Source: Reticulascus tulasneorum
Taxonomy: Eukaryota; Ascomycota; Sordariomycetes; Glomerellales; Reticulascaceae
Direction: 5' to 3'
Assembly (NCBI GenBank): GCA_001557505.1
Contig: LSAX01000006.1
Span: 1,364,001 to 1,428,000, forward strand
Length of the DNA stretch: 64,000 bases
The position numbers and the translations under genes are program-made. Under the pieces are notes generated by a model that was not told the origin of the DNA, made no database searches, and saw nothing but the letters and a program-made list of their open reading frames with translations. Each line of letters starts with the position of its first letter. The first letter of the stretch is position 1. Positions 43,196 through 55,861 of this stretch are shown piece after piece.

Positions 43196-45229
43196 ATGCC
43201 ATCGTTTAACCCTTTCTCGTCTGTGACGGGCAAGAACTCATTCACGCTCTTCGAGATTCGGTAAGTATTGGAGTGGAGCCCTGGTTCCCTAACAAAATAC
43301 CTGCCAATGGCTCGCCGTTTCTAACTATGGGTGAATGTCAGGTTGGATAACGATTTCATCGTCTTCCGCGGAAACGAGCATGAGTCTGCTGGCCAGCTAC
43401 TGAAGGGCGTCGTGGTCTTGTGTTTGCCGACTCCGCTGAAGGTCGATGATGTTCACCTCAGACTTTCCGGAAACCTCCGATTATCGTAGGGAAACTCACT
43501 TACACCCGCTGATGAGTGGGGCCCGTTTGCTGACGCGTGTGTTTACAGGTGGGATTACAGCAAGAGCGCCAACACTGGCGTGTCGAGTCAGAGAGTTGAC
43601 AGGACAACATCAATTCTTCAGCACAAGTGGGCGCCGTTTGTTGGGGCGGGCAATGGGAAGAGCACCATATTACCGGCGGGCAACTATGAGTGGCCGTTCG
43701 AGTTCAACTTACCCGGCAACACACCCGAGAGCGTGGAGGGGATCCCCGAGGCCGGAATCACCTACCGATTGAAGGCGACGGTTGCGAGGGGGAAGCTGGC
43801 ATACGACTTACACGCCTACAAGGCCCTGCGAATCATCCGGACGCTCGAACCCGCCGCATTGGAGTACCTACATGCCATGAGCGTCGAGAACATCTGGCCG
43901 AACAAGGTGGATTATTCAATTGTTATCCCACAAAAGGCGGTGGTCTTCGGTGCCACGGTACCTCTGGATATGCGCTTCACTCCGCTGCTGAAGGGATTGG
44001 AGATGGGCGATGTCTCGATAAAACTCATGGAAATTCGCGAATGCAGTCTGCAGGGGCCGACGGGTGTCACATTCAAGGAACATAAAATGGAAAGGGAGGT
44101 GTCGAATTGGAAGTTCGAAATGACAAGAGAAGAGCACTGGCATGATACCATCGAGGACACTGGTCAGGAAGGGTGGTCCGTAAGCAAGAAACTGAACCTA
44201 CCGAGGAGGTTGAGGCAGTGCATTCAGGATCTGAACCACAACGGCATCAAGGTCAGACATAAGATCAAGCTTATCGTGGCGTTGAAGAATCCAGACGGAC
44301 ACATTTCCGAGGTAAGTGATTCGTAACCACCCCTTACCTTGCTGCGGAACGCTAACCTGATGCAGCTGCGGGCAACGCTTCCGGTCTCCATCTTCATCTC
44401 ACCGAACATGCCACTCGATGAGCATGGCTGCTTGGTGGAACAGAATCCTGGCACGGTATTGCCGGATACAGAAACAACCATCATCGCACCGCCGGGTTAT
44501 GGCGAGCATGTCTTGGATCAGCTCTACGCAGATGTTGACATGAGCGGTTTCCAAACGCCGGGGTTCCAGTCTGGTGTCAACAGTCCCTTCTACTCGCAAT
44601 CGCGAGCCGGATCCACGGAGAACTTGGCAGCGTTCACAGGAGCGGATGGCATCACTCCTGCAGCTCTCTCTTCTCGTCTCCAAAATGTGTCCCTCGATCC
44701 TACGCAACGAAATACCTCTTTCAACTCTCTCGGCTCCATTTCAGAAGTCCAGTATACCCCGACTTCGAACCCGAGCGCTTTTACCTCGCAGCCGCAGTCC
44801 GCCGCATTGACGAGACAAAACAGCGAGGAGGACCATCCGGACCACACGCACTCCTCTGGTCGCAACTCTCCGGAACACATCGACTTCCCCGAGCTCTCGG
44901 AGCTGAACAAAGTCCCTAGCTACGCAACTGCTGTCAAGACCCCGGCGCGTATAACAGTCCGCAACGGCGGCTCACAACTGCCTGATTACTTCGAGGCAAT
45001 GAGCGCCCCGTCCACGCCGCCAGCCACAGATCCGCAGCCAGCTGATCCGCTGAGCATAATACCCGAGACTTCAAACGAAGGAGGAAGCACACGCACGCCG
45101 ACCCCACCAGGTCGTCAATCGACGAGTCCCTGGAACCGACCGGCGAGCATGAGCACGCTGTTACAACGAGTGAGCAGCAGCGAAGACAGGCGGTTACATC
45201 TGATTCAGGGGAGAGACCGACTGGTCTAG
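43196..45229 (+). CDS. creD: Arrestin-related ubiquitin-ligase adaptor CreD
   Basis: Four exons: 43196-43260, 43342-43485, 43549-44311 and 44366-45229, 611 residues. An arrestin N-domain (FTLFEIRLDNDFIVFRGNEHESAGQLLKGVVVL ... LRLSGNLRLSW; GITYRLKATVARG) is followed by an arrestin C-domain (VDYSIVIPQKAVVFGATVPLDMRFTPL; IKVRHKIKLIVALKNPDGHISELRATLPVSIFISP). The C-terminal tail holds PY-type motifs for a Nedd4/Rsp5-family (HulA) ligase: PPGY near 365, LPDY near 530, and VPSY between them. Ser/Thr-rich sequence fills the rest. CreD opposes CreB/CreC in Aspergillus carbon catabolite repression, probably through transporter ubiquitylation. Start ATG gives MPSFNPFSSVTGKNSFTLFEIR. Confidence 0.93.
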
Positions 45230-46846
45230 TACATTGGACAAACTTACGACATATCACCTTCTCGATCCACTCATCTATTCTTGCATTGGCTACATACTTT
45301 TATTTTGGAAACACACAAAGGGGCACTGGGAGGCGTTTCTTTTGGGGTTGTGGCTGGCCCGGATGGCCCGGATGAAATACGATATAGACATTGGCCGTGA
45401 GGCAGACGCACTCACCGGCTGGATCGGCTGCAAAGGAGGCAACATATGATTTTCTGCTTGATCCCGCAATTGCAAGGGATGGGCTCTGCTTTAGATGTTT
45501 GTACTATATATACCCCCTGCTGTATGAAAAAGCTTCTTCATGCCAAATATCAAGAACCCGCCTTTGCGCAGTTTTAGGTTTTATGCGTTTACATCGGGCT
45601 CCCTGAAAGTGTGCCTGATAGAACTGGGGCCCGGCACGGCGAATTTCCCTGCATGGTACACCTTGCCCTTGCAAGGTCAGGCTCTGGAAGCATGTTCGTC
45701 TCGACCACCGCGTCGGCTGAAAAGTTCTGACGGAGTTTGCTTTTTCTTCTTGTGCTTTCGATACCCACCGGAGCTGAGCAGGAGTCCGCGGACCTGGAGT
45801 GTTTGAAGCGGGCACAGCCCCCCCAGCCCACAGCTTGGCTGCCTTTGTCTTGGGGTGACGACGACAACAAAGTTCAGGGGGCGGAGGCATAAGTTCATTG
45901 TCATGGAAGAAGAGGAGGTCACGCGGTGGGGGTTCGGTCTAGATTAACCCATTCCGTGCCAGTTCCCCCAGTACCTTGAGTGGTTGTACATACTTGCACT
46001 GCCTCCCTGTAGACCCAGAACTTGTTCAGATTAGATCGATATCCTGGCAAGATCTGGAGTTCGATTGTCTGGTAGCGCAGGTTTGTCTGAGACTATCAGC
46101 TGGACTAGGCCTGATTTACGGCAGCTTTAATGTGGTAGTTGCGATTCCTCCAGCTTTTTCGTGGGTACTGTAATAATCTTATCGTCCAACAAGCGTCAAA
46201 AGCTTAATGGAGGGAGAAAATTGGGGGATTGTTGACGTCATATCCCACGCTTCTCGCGCCCCAAGCCATCCTAAAACGAAACCTCAGCATGCGAGAAGGC
46301 CATATCGGCTCAAAATTTGTGTATTGGAAGCGAGTTCAACCACGCGCTCAGGATCGATGACTTCAGCATTTCCAGCATGCCAATAGAATGGCCAATATCC
46401 AAACAACCTCAGGACTCCGAGCCGCCCTTTCCGTCCCATCACAGCTGATGGCGTTGTGCAATGGCATGGTCCAGATGGCCCATGATCGTCCCAGGGATGA
46501 CCCCGCTTTTCTTTTATAGGGATCAGGCGTGGATGAGCTGATGTGGAGTCTGTGTGTGTCGCTGGGGAAAAAGCACATCAACGTCATTTTCCACTGCTCT
46601 CTCGATTAGGTCGACATGCTAAGGCGCTACGTAGGACACCATCTTTTTTGTCTCACCGTGTCGCGATCTGGTCCCATTTGCTTCTTAAGTGAGGGGCATA
46701 TATCTTCTCTCGTCTGTCTCCCTTGTGTCGCAGAAACCACATTTCTCCAGTGTTCATTCTGCTTTCCATTTAAAAGCTTCTCTTCGCCGCGAACCATCTA
46801 CTCGCAAAATTAACAAAGTCGTAAACAGTCCCACTACGAATACACA
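45230..46846. other. creD / Slm1-like intergenic region
   Basis: 1.6 kb between tandem genes; no supported gene. The last ~250 nt are pyrimidine-rich, consistent with a promoter and leader. Confidence 0.55.
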
Positions 46847-48426
46847 ATGAGCGGCGCTTCAAAGGAAATACCCTCGAGGGCTGGCACCAACACCAGTATC
46901 GTTAGCGGTGACGATGCTGTTCCAGAAGTGGACCCCACCAGCGTAAGTAATATTGATACTGGCGATATACGGTTGGCCGTTGCTAACTCGCCTCGTCCTA
47001 GACTGCTGGTCTCCTCGCGGAGCGACTCCAGGCATGGAAGCATGCTGTCGGCTACCTCGAAGAGTACATGACAGCCGTTGAGAAGATCCACAAGGCCCAA
47101 GCCAAGGAGTACGAGCGCGCATTGAAGGTCATCTCCCATCCACTGAAGGAGGGCCACCACTTCGATCAGAGCCTCGGAGGAATCGCCGGGTTCTTTGAGA
47201 ATATGCGATCGAATACCCAGGGCTTGATCAACACAAACATCGAAACCGAAAAGAGCATAAAAGGCTCTGTTTTGCCTATCCTCGAGCGACTGCATAAGGA
47301 GATCAAGCACAAGTCGAAAGAGCTGGCGCACGGAGCGGTGAAAGGAGCCAAGGAGGTCGACAAGGCCCGCAACAACACTCAGAAGCACATTGAGCTGCTT
47401 GGTCAGCAGACTGCCTCGTTCGAGTCCGCTGGCGGTAAGATGACTGGCCATGACGACCCCTACGTGATTCAAAGAGGCGTTTTGCACCGCCTGCACAAGC
47501 AAGTGATTGAGGAGAATAACAACCGAAACGATCTCATCGCTGTCCAGAATAACTTCGAATCATTCGAGGCACATGTTATCGGGGTCATCCAGCAGTCGAT
47601 GGAGGCCTTTACCCAGCTGGCTGGTGGTCAAGGCGAAAAGGTTCGCGCCCTGCATTCGGATATGCTGGGAGCTGTCCAACGTGTACCCCCGGCTTTCGAG
47701 TGGAAGGGCTTCGTCGCTCGCAGCGGTGATCGTCTCGTCAATCCTAACGAGGCACCCCGCGCTGTCGAGTCAATATCCTTTCCAAATATGGACCACAAAG
47801 CTGTCAAGCCTCTGATCGAGGGCTCGCTGGAACGCAAGTCACGAAACAAACTTTCGTGGGGCACACAAACCGGCTATTATGTTGTCACTCCATCCAAATT
47901 TCTGCACGAGTTCAAGGACTCGGACAACGCTCGTGTCGATCCCAAGCCGGAGTTGTCCATTTACCTTCCCGATGCCGTGATTGGCCTTCCTAACGGGGAG
48001 AAGTTCAACGTCAAGGGCAAGGACAGGAGCAAGACAATGAGCAGCAAGCTTACAGGATCGTCCGAATTGGCCTTCAAGGCTCACACTCCTGCGGATGCCC
48101 AGAAATGGTTTGAGATCATCAAGGAGGTCGCGGGAGCCACCGGACCCCTATCATCAACTCCAACCTCCCCGATCGTGGGCAGTGGCTCAGACACGTTTGA
48201 CGAGCCGCAGAGAACCAATACAGTTGTCAGCACTGACGCTGATCATAAGGCTCAAGAGGCGGGGGTCACCGGCCACGAACCGACCATGACTCCAGAGCTC
48301 ATGTCTCCCGTCTCTCCAGTCGATGCGAAGCAGACAGTACCTCCCGCAGCAGTAGCAACAACCGCGCCAACAACTGTGCCGGCAACTGCGCCGACAACGG
48401 AAGAGAAGAAACTAGCTCCTGCCTAA
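46847..48426 (+). CDS. Slm1/Slm2-like F-BAR and PH-domain protein
   Basis: Two exons, 46847-46942 and 47002-48426, 506 residues. After a short disordered N-terminus, residues ~33-260 form a long coiled helical region of F-BAR type (LAERLQAWKHAVGYLEEYM; HIELLGQQTASFESAGG; VIEENNNRNDLIAVQNNFESFEAHVIGVIQQSMEAF). A PH domain follows (~305-420: PLIEGSLERKSRNKLSWGTQTGYYVVTPSKFLHEFKDSD ... SSELAFKAHTPADAQKWFEIIKE). The tail is Ala/Pro/Thr-rich. This arrangement matches yeast Slm1/Slm2, PI(4,5)P2-binding TORC2 effectors at eisosomes. Assignment is by architecture and motif resemblance. Confidence 0.88.
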
Positions 48427-50385
48427 GGTGTGGTTTTTTTCCAAAAGTGAGGCGGACGTTGTCGAAGATCCGCGGCCATCCCGGTTGCCTTATGGGGTAG
48501 TCTGGCCTAGTCGAGGGTGAGGCGGGCGAAACGTGGGATGAGCCTCTGGTAACTGTTGGCTGCACAGTCCTTTTTATTGGTTTTTCTGGAAGCCCCCAGA
48601 TTGTTGATCTTTTGGGGCTACGCCTCTTCTTCGAGCACTTCGCAGTGAAGCTTCGTACCTTGGCGATGATTTTCTTGACACCGATACCTTGCGCCTACAT
48701 GAATCTAGGGGGAATACCCTTTCCGGTCTAAGTGATCTATAATAATACTAGAAGCAATTAATTTCTGACACCTTTTAATAATCGTTCGAGCGGTCCAGAC
48801 TCCACATTGACGCATGTCACTTTACATAAACGTGGAGATGGAAAGCCAGAAGTCTCCCAGAACTGTTCACCGGGCAAGGTGTGGCTCCTCACCTCCCCCA
48901 CTCGCCACCCGTCCCCATACAGGTCTCGAGGTACTAGCTCGGATCACCTCAACCGGGACAACGTTATGTTATCGTGCATTGCGTGCATTGCGCACAAGCT
49001 CGCACTGCATTTTTAACGCACTGCCGCGTTTGCAGCGCCAGAAAGAAACTCTCTCTCCCGGACTCTCCCAGCCTCAAGAGGCTGGAAGCGATCCCACTAG
49101 CCTGATCAACCATGAGCAACTACTGTTAACAGTAAGTGTAGAAGTTCCAAGTGTGACGCGAGCTCATATCGTGTATATCCATATACAATCTTGTGGATGA
49201 ATCGAGGTTATCCGAACAGTAGTGACTGGGCAGTTGATTTTATATCGTTGCATTGTCGGCGGCTCCCGAAGCATTTAAAGGACAATACCAACGCCGGGCA
49301 CAAGATAGCAAGCACAGCCGGACTTTCTGCAACAAAGTGAACATCTCCCGCGTGCTCTTCTACATACTATCACGGAGATAGGTTTTCCTGCAACCAGAAG
49401 ACTTTGATGCGGCCGGCGGCATCGCCGGCGGCGACTTGACGCTTTAAATAATGCGTTATGACGTTCAGCGAATGTTCAAGGCGAAGAAAGCTCATTCTGG
49501 ATGGCAGATATCGTGCCAACACACTCTGCTGTACTCAAGCACATTCGGTTGCCAGTAACAGACGAAAATCACACCTCGGTCATTTACCGACACTTCACCC
49601 TATTTAACAAGGCGTTCCCTGCAAGTCGGCATATGCATCCACGGTGTGTAAGTAGCAACTCATTGGACAGGTTGACCCCCAAACTGCAAAGTGCAATTAT
49701 ACGAACATCCTCCCTTCTAAAAGTGTAAGTTTTGGCTAAGGTCCTTGCAGAGCGCCCTCCGCCCCGGGACAACCTCCACGGATCCCACGCCTGGCTTTTC
49801 CGAGCCTTGCCAGCAAATGGGTTCATCTCGACCTTTACCTTTTCCCCTCCCTTAGCCTCTCTTCTACCCCTGACGCCATCCCGCCTGGGCCGCTCGGGCG
49901 GTGGTCGTAACTACTTGATAAGTTTGAAGGGCAATTTTGCAGTGAAACCCCGTACACGGGGTTTGCAGGTCATTTGCTGGTGATTTGTCGAGGAAACCTC
50001 CATCTAACTTCGACACTCATAATGCAGGCAAATGCTACACCTGTGGGTGGCGTCCATGAAGCTCGTGGAGGGACGTGAATGGGTAATGAAGGCCTCAATC
50101 TATCGCTCGCCTTGACATTGGTTGCCTTACAACACAAAATAGCAACGGGGCCCGCGAGGTACGTTGCGATGGCAGAGCCTTGTCAAATTTCCAGCCTTTG
50201 CATAAGTAAGGCTCGGCGAACCCAGATTCCTCGTTCGCATCTACCTGTCCGTTTCCTCTTCTCTCCTCGTCTCGGATGCCATATTCTCTCCCTGTCTTCT
50301 GGATTGTGTTTTACTGTCCAATGCTCCTGTAGACCGAGGTTCCCTTCGAGTCTTGTCTTTGCTGTCCCCAGGCAAACTCCATAAC
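48427..50385. other. Intergenic region before the Clr5-ankyrin gene
   Basis: Nearly 2 kb without a supported gene. Short ORFs at 48807-49200 and 49501-49983 show no domains and unlike codon usage. The right end is the pyrimidine-rich leader of the next gene. Confidence 0.5.
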
Positions 50386-52567
50386 ATGACGTTCAAATGG
50401 GAGGAGCACAAGGAGATCATCATTCAGCTTTACAAGCTCGAGGACAAGACGCTGAACGAGGTCAGGAGGATCATGAAAGACGAACACCAGTTTGATGCCT
50501 CGTGAGTTCCCCGGAGGGCTTTGACTCTGTGTTCAGCGAAGACCTAACTGTCGAAGGACCCGATCGTACCGGCAGCACTTTGATAGATGGGAAATCGCCA
50601 AATACAACTGCAGAAAACGCCAGGCCCGTAAGGCGTCGGCGGCTGGTCTTCTTCCAAGCTCGCCTTCTCGCGGTGTTGCATCTCCGGGGTCATCGGCCGA
50701 CTCGACCGAAGCCGGGCAACTAGATGTGCATCCTATCATAGCGCCACCTGTCAACTACTATAGCAACCATTCCACCGGTATTGCCATGTCTCATCAACGG
50801 AGACCTTCCTTCGTGGAGTAAGTCATAAATCTAATTGCCTCTGATAACTCCCTTAAACTTGATCAGCAAAACTAACTATACAAATACAGTCCTCTCCCAA
50901 CACATGAGCTTCCCATGGATTCAATGCCTCCAATGTTTTTGACGCAACCATCTTTCGCTTACAACGTATCCATCCCGTCGCAGTCGCTCCCGCCAGTCAA
51001 CCATACGGGCGATCACTTCATGTCGAGCCTCATGACAGGCCCTTCGACAATGAATCTCAATCATGGGTACTCTCGCACTGGCACATTGCACGATGCCATT
51101 AGGCAAAAGCATGAATCACGTGTGCAGAGCATGCTGTTGCAAGGTTATGATGTCGAAGCCAGAGATCACGAGAATCATACTCCTCTACATAATGCTGCAA
51201 GGTTCGCAAATCCTGACATCATTGGCCATTTGTTACAGCGTGGAGCTGACGTTAACGCGGAGGGACCAAATTTATGCACCCCATTGCACATGGCAACCAC
51301 CGCAGGAGCCGTACAGGAACTGTTAAAGTACGACCCGGATCTTTCCAGGGCAGACATGGATGGCAACACTCCCTTGCACCGCTTTCTTAAAATGCCTTCC
51401 TGGTGGAAGGATCCTGCCAGGAAGGACATCGTCCGAATGCTCTTCGATAGCGACGCGAATCTGAACCTCCCCAACGCCGGGGGCGAGACTCCTTTTCATC
51501 TTGTTGTAGATATTTTCCACCCAAACGCATCCAAGGCGCAAATTAATATTCTCTCCAAGTTCCTTGCCAGGCACCCCGACGTCAACATCCCAATGCCCGA
51601 TGGCCAGACTCCTTTTTGCGCAGTGATTGGAAGGCTCCTCAGCCACCTCAAATCCAGGCCTTCCGACGACTGTTTCGAGAATCCAGACGTTTGGGCCGAG
51701 ATCGACAGCATCTTTCGACAATTCCTCCTCATCAACGCCAACCCCAACGACTACCGAACCCCTCTGCTCAACGAGTTCCTCAGTCCCACTCTCTACCCCC
51801 TGTCCCTGAAGAGATTATGGAACACGCTGCAAATCCTGTTTGATCGTGCTGATGCTAGTCTTCGGGATGCGAATGACAACACTGCTCTGCATCAAGCACT
51901 GACCAGATCGCTTCTGGAGAACGAGGACGACATAGTGCGGAAGAGGAAATATAAAGCAATCACGATTCTCCTGAAGAAGACGAGCTCCGAGGACATCAAC
52001 GCCAGAAACTCGGACGGCATGACACCGCTTCAGCTCTACGTCCACTCCTGGAACGAAGACGTCGAATTTTGGAAGACTGTCACGCTCTTTGTCCGCCACG
52101 GCGCCGACACGTCCACCCTCCTTCAACACAATTTCGCCAACGAGCTCCGAAACATCATCACGTACCCATACAACATCAACTTCCGCAACCTGCAACGCCT
52201 GTCCGTCGTGCCTCTCTGGATCGGGATATGGCTCTCGGCGTGCCAGCAGACCGACTGGGCCGCAACCGAAGACCACCTCAAAGCCCTGCGGTTCTGCAGC
52301 CCCAAACCGACCCAGCCCAACTACAGCGAGGTGGCCTTCAAGGTCCTCCTCGAGCAGCTCCTGCAGTCCCGGCGGGAGCAGCTGCAGCAGATCTACGCCG
52401 GCGGACCCAACTGGCACCAGCTCTATCCTCAGCAGGTCAAGAAGGCGAACCAGCTTGTGCGGGAGTACGTCGAGCTGATGCGCAAGCCCAAGGAGGAAGG
52501 GGGCAACGAGAAAGTTGAGCTAATTTATTACGAATTTCTTACTGAACTTCATGTTTTGCCTTGTTGA
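50386..52567 (+). CDS. Clr5-domain ankyrin-repeat protein
   Basis: Three exons: 50386-50501, 50557-50817 and 50890-52567, 684 residues. The N-terminal Clr5 domain is assembled across the first intron: MTFKWEEHKEIIIQLY, then RRIMKDEHQFDASTRSYR and FDRWEIAKYNCRKRQARK. A Ser/Pro-rich linker follows. Ankyrin repeats begin near residue 180 (GTLHDAIRQKHESRVQSMLLQGYDVEARD; TPLHNAARFANPDIIGHLLQRGADVNAEG; TPLHMATTAGAVQELL; TPLHRFL; TPFHLVV; TALHQALTRSLL). A C-terminal helical part is of unknown role. The first intron acceptor is AAG with a CTAAC branch site. Clr5-ankyrin proteins are an expanded fungal group; a DNA or chromatin role is only inferred from the Clr5 name-giver in fission yeast. Confidence 0.88.
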
Positions 52568-52921
52568 TTGGGCTTTCTTTTCGCGAAAGAAAAAAAAAAA
52601 GGCCGAAAAGCCAGACGACAGAAATGTTTTGTTTTGACCTTTATTATTATTATGACTTACAATCTGCCTTAGGAACATGTACTGCTGGGGCACATGATAT
52701 CGCGGCCGGGTCAGGGGGGCGTGAGGAAGTGTGACCGATCACTCGCAGATTGATTATTCTGATGGAACAGAAAGTTGGGATGCATGCTTTTGTTGGTTTA
52801 ACAGGACACACGAGGCAAATTCCAGCTCTCATGGCTATCTCTGTCATCTACCTAGTATAATTTTCCCAGGTCATACGCCTCTCAGTGCTTTAAGTTTATT
52901 CGTAACTTCAATATAGCATCA
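52568..52921. other. Convergent intergenic region
   Basis: 354 nt of 3' flanks with an 11-A run near 52590. Nothing else recognised. Confidence 0.6.
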
Positions 52922-55861
52922 TTACATAAAGTCATCCTCGTTATATGGTTCTTGACTTCGTAAGTTCAAGCGCTCAGCACCTTCTGCCAGGCCAATATCA
53001 TCCTCCGAGTGTGTTCTGACCTCGCTGTTACCCTGATGATACGATCCTTTTGTCGCTGGCGCCGAGTTCGACCGCACCTGGACCTTGACTTCGCCTTGTA
53101 TGCCATCCACTCGCATCGTGGACACAGCTGTGCCACCGGGAGGAGGGCGTAGATTTGGTGGTGGAGCAAGGTTGACGAGCTCCCGGAAGAAATTATTGGC
53201 CGCTTCGCAGCCATCAAGTAGCCACTTCAGACAGATGGTGACTCGCTCCTTGGCGTAGGGATTGTGGTCGTCGTACGCGCAGCAGTTGAGGAGTGGAACG
53301 ATGCCGTTATGCCTCACCATTTGCATCTGAACATCTGGGTTGCCTGGGGACGACTGCCCCTGCGGTGGTTGGAGGAGGGTGGCAATGATGGTGAAAATCT
53401 GTGCCTTGATGCCTGACCAGGGGTACTTGTGCGCCGGGTCTGATAATGGAGCCGGGGGTGGTGATGGCGGGAGGGAGTCGATTGTTGAATAAGGGCGCTC
53501 AACAATGGGTGTGGATGTGGATGACTCGTTCGGGCGCGGCGTTCTTTTGGGTAGCTCGACGAGGGGTTTCTTGGGAACCCCGGCCTCCAGACCGTTGAGG
53601 AGAGTGATGAGATCGTATACGGCCTCCCATTCAATCAGCTTCGCTCTGGAATCTGGAATTTCAGAAGCTGTGGTCAGGAAATCCAGGTACTGCGCCAGCC
53701 CGTCCTTCGCACGCTCCATGTCCCACGTATCAACCGGGAACTCGGCCGGATCCGCATTCTCCTCACGTATTTGCGCCTGCAGCAGCATAAGCGCCACACA
53801 CTCCGGAACAATGCGGCTGCGGAAGAAGCCAAAGAAGAACATGACAAGCTTGACGTCTCGGAGGCACTCCTTGCGGCATGCCGGGGGGTTGGTGATCCGT
53901 GACCGGTACATATGATTAATAAGGCGAAGCAGGACTGTCTGGGCTGGCGAGATGATGTCTTTGGGGATGCGGAGGGCGTTCCAAGTGTAGGGAATCAATG
54001 CATTGTGGTGCAAGGATTCGACAAGCTGTGAGGTTATCTGGAAGATGAGAGATTGCTCATCCTGTTCCCATACGGCGATGAATACAAGCATTTCGCGGAG
54101 GAGATGCTTGCCGCAGTCAAGGGCGACGAACATGCGGCAACGGGTCTTTTGAAGATTTTCGCCGGCGCGGGTGAGACCGGTGCCAGCGGAGTCGAGTATG
54201 CATGATTTGACAATCATGTGAAGGGCCTCGATTTGTTTGGGGTCCAGAATGTTGGGGATGTCGGTCAACAAGCCAGTCAACGGCCCTTCGCCATACGATT
54301 CGTCGTCGTCGACATCTTCCTCATCCAATCCATCGTAGTCTTCAGCAGACTCTCCTTGGGATTCTTCAGTGTGGTCATGATCATGATCGTGGTCGTGGTC
54401 GTGGTCGTGATCGTGCTCATGGTCGTGATCATGATTATGGTCATGGTCGTGGCTGTGGTCGTGGTCCTGGTGGTGATTCTGGCCATGATTCTGGCCGCGG
54501 TCTAGGTCTCGATCTAGATCGAGATCTTGTTCTGGTTCGTCTAACTCGACGACCTCTGGCAACTCATCCTGTCTTGGAGTATGAGCGTAGCGGTTGAACA
54601 AGTTATTCTTGCACTGCTCTGTCCTTGACGCGGCGAAATCGATGGTGGGCATAGACACAACCCAGCCTTCGTAATTCGCGTCTCTGTTTCGCAGCCACCA
54701 CATATCGATCTCCCTCGATACCCGGCCATACGCCTTGTCCTGTTCAAACTTGTCCTGAATATCGGGGTCCCAGTTAGGTGTGACTCGGTCCCCTTCTTTG
54801 AAGTTGTCGGCTCGGACTTTGACCTGTGCTTCTGGGACCCAGTTGAATGCGAGCGGGGCAATTGGAGCGAGGATTCCGGGTGGTTTATCAGACCGATTCT
54901 CGGCGTAGTCCTTCAACAGATCTCGTGCCTTGTCACACATTCTAGAATTGCGCTCAAGCCAGTTTTGAATTTCGGTCTTCGCAATATCCACGTGAAACAC
55001 CGCATCCTCATCCATACCCTCTTGTGGTTCGGGGTCGTCGAGTTGTGATTCCTCATCAAAGAGAACGTCATACCAGAATGACATCTTGTTCCGGTCATGC
55101 TTAGCTGTCCAGTTGTGTGCTTGTTGGAGGGCAGTTACCAGAAGCTTTTTGTCTTGGAGGATAGTCAGCTTAGCTTGCAGGAACGAGGGGGTGTATACTC
55201 ACACAAATCCGTAATCTCGTTCAGCTTGGCCCTTGAGGAATCATCCAAGATCTCGCCGTCGTAACCTTTACTTGTGACATTAACGCAGAGAATGATGGTT
55301 TGGTAAACCATTTGATCAAAGTGTACAGCCGCACAGATATCCTGTGGCACTTCGGGCTCTGTAGTGACGAGCAGATTCCTTGCAATGTGCATGAGCTTGG
55401 TTAAAATTGTCAACTCGTCCCTGAGATGACCAGAGTGCTTCACAATCAGAGCAGTACTCTCTTGTGGAGTGACTCCTTTCTCGGGGTCATTCAGACTTGA
55501 CAGCGGCCCAACCGAACGCGTAGTTAGGCTGGGAACCGCGGCCGCAAATATCCTTGTGAGCCAGATCCAGATAGCAACATTCTTGGATAACGCTTCCCTG
55601 GAGGCATGTTAGAAGGAGGAAGATCCGGAGAACTGAGCTCTCTTACCGAACTTGCTTAAACGTGTGTGTTTTTTCCAGTGTTTTGGCGATTATCGAAGTT
55701 ACTCTGGCAGCTGTCTGAGGTCCCATGAACGGCGACTGGGTATAGTGGCCCTCGAGGCATATGAGGGCTGCGGAGAAACATCGTTCTTCGATAGACTCAG
55801 AGGCCTCGACCCCAGTTGTACCGACGAGATCATTTTCTCCCACTCTTGCAACGGAACTCAT
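52922..55861 (-). CDS. Ataxin-10/Ctr86-like armadillo-type protein with a His-Asp tract
   Basis: Three exons: 55861-55647, 55597-55204 and 55153-52922, 946 residues. The C-terminal region (~830-880) reads MQMVRHNGIVPLLNCCAYDDHNPYAKERVTICLKWLLDG, the ataxin-10 domain signature. The rest is helical and armadillo-like (ALSKNVAIWIWLTRIFAAAVP; LRDELTILTKLMHIARNLLV; REMLVFIAVWEQDEQSLIFQITSQLVESL). Residues ~412-468 are a nearly pure His-Asp run, absent from ordinary ataxin-10 and likely metal-binding. Yeast Ctr86 is the nearest named relative. The second acceptor must be AAG (55154) to keep frame. Start is the first ATG of the 55861 frame (MSSVARVGENDL). Confidence 0.82.
54370..54485. repeat. Low-complexity hexanucleotide repeat coding for a His-Asp tract
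   Basis: On the plus strand a degenerate GTGGTC/ATGATC repeat of about 115 nt; read on the minus strand it codes alternating Asp and His inside the ataxin-10-like gene. Its regularity makes it prone to length change. Confidence 0.9.

Noticed and set aside
54218..54505. Plus-strand ORF of almost only Val, Ile and Met
   Set aside because: Shadow of the minus-strand His-Asp repeat; not a membrane protein.
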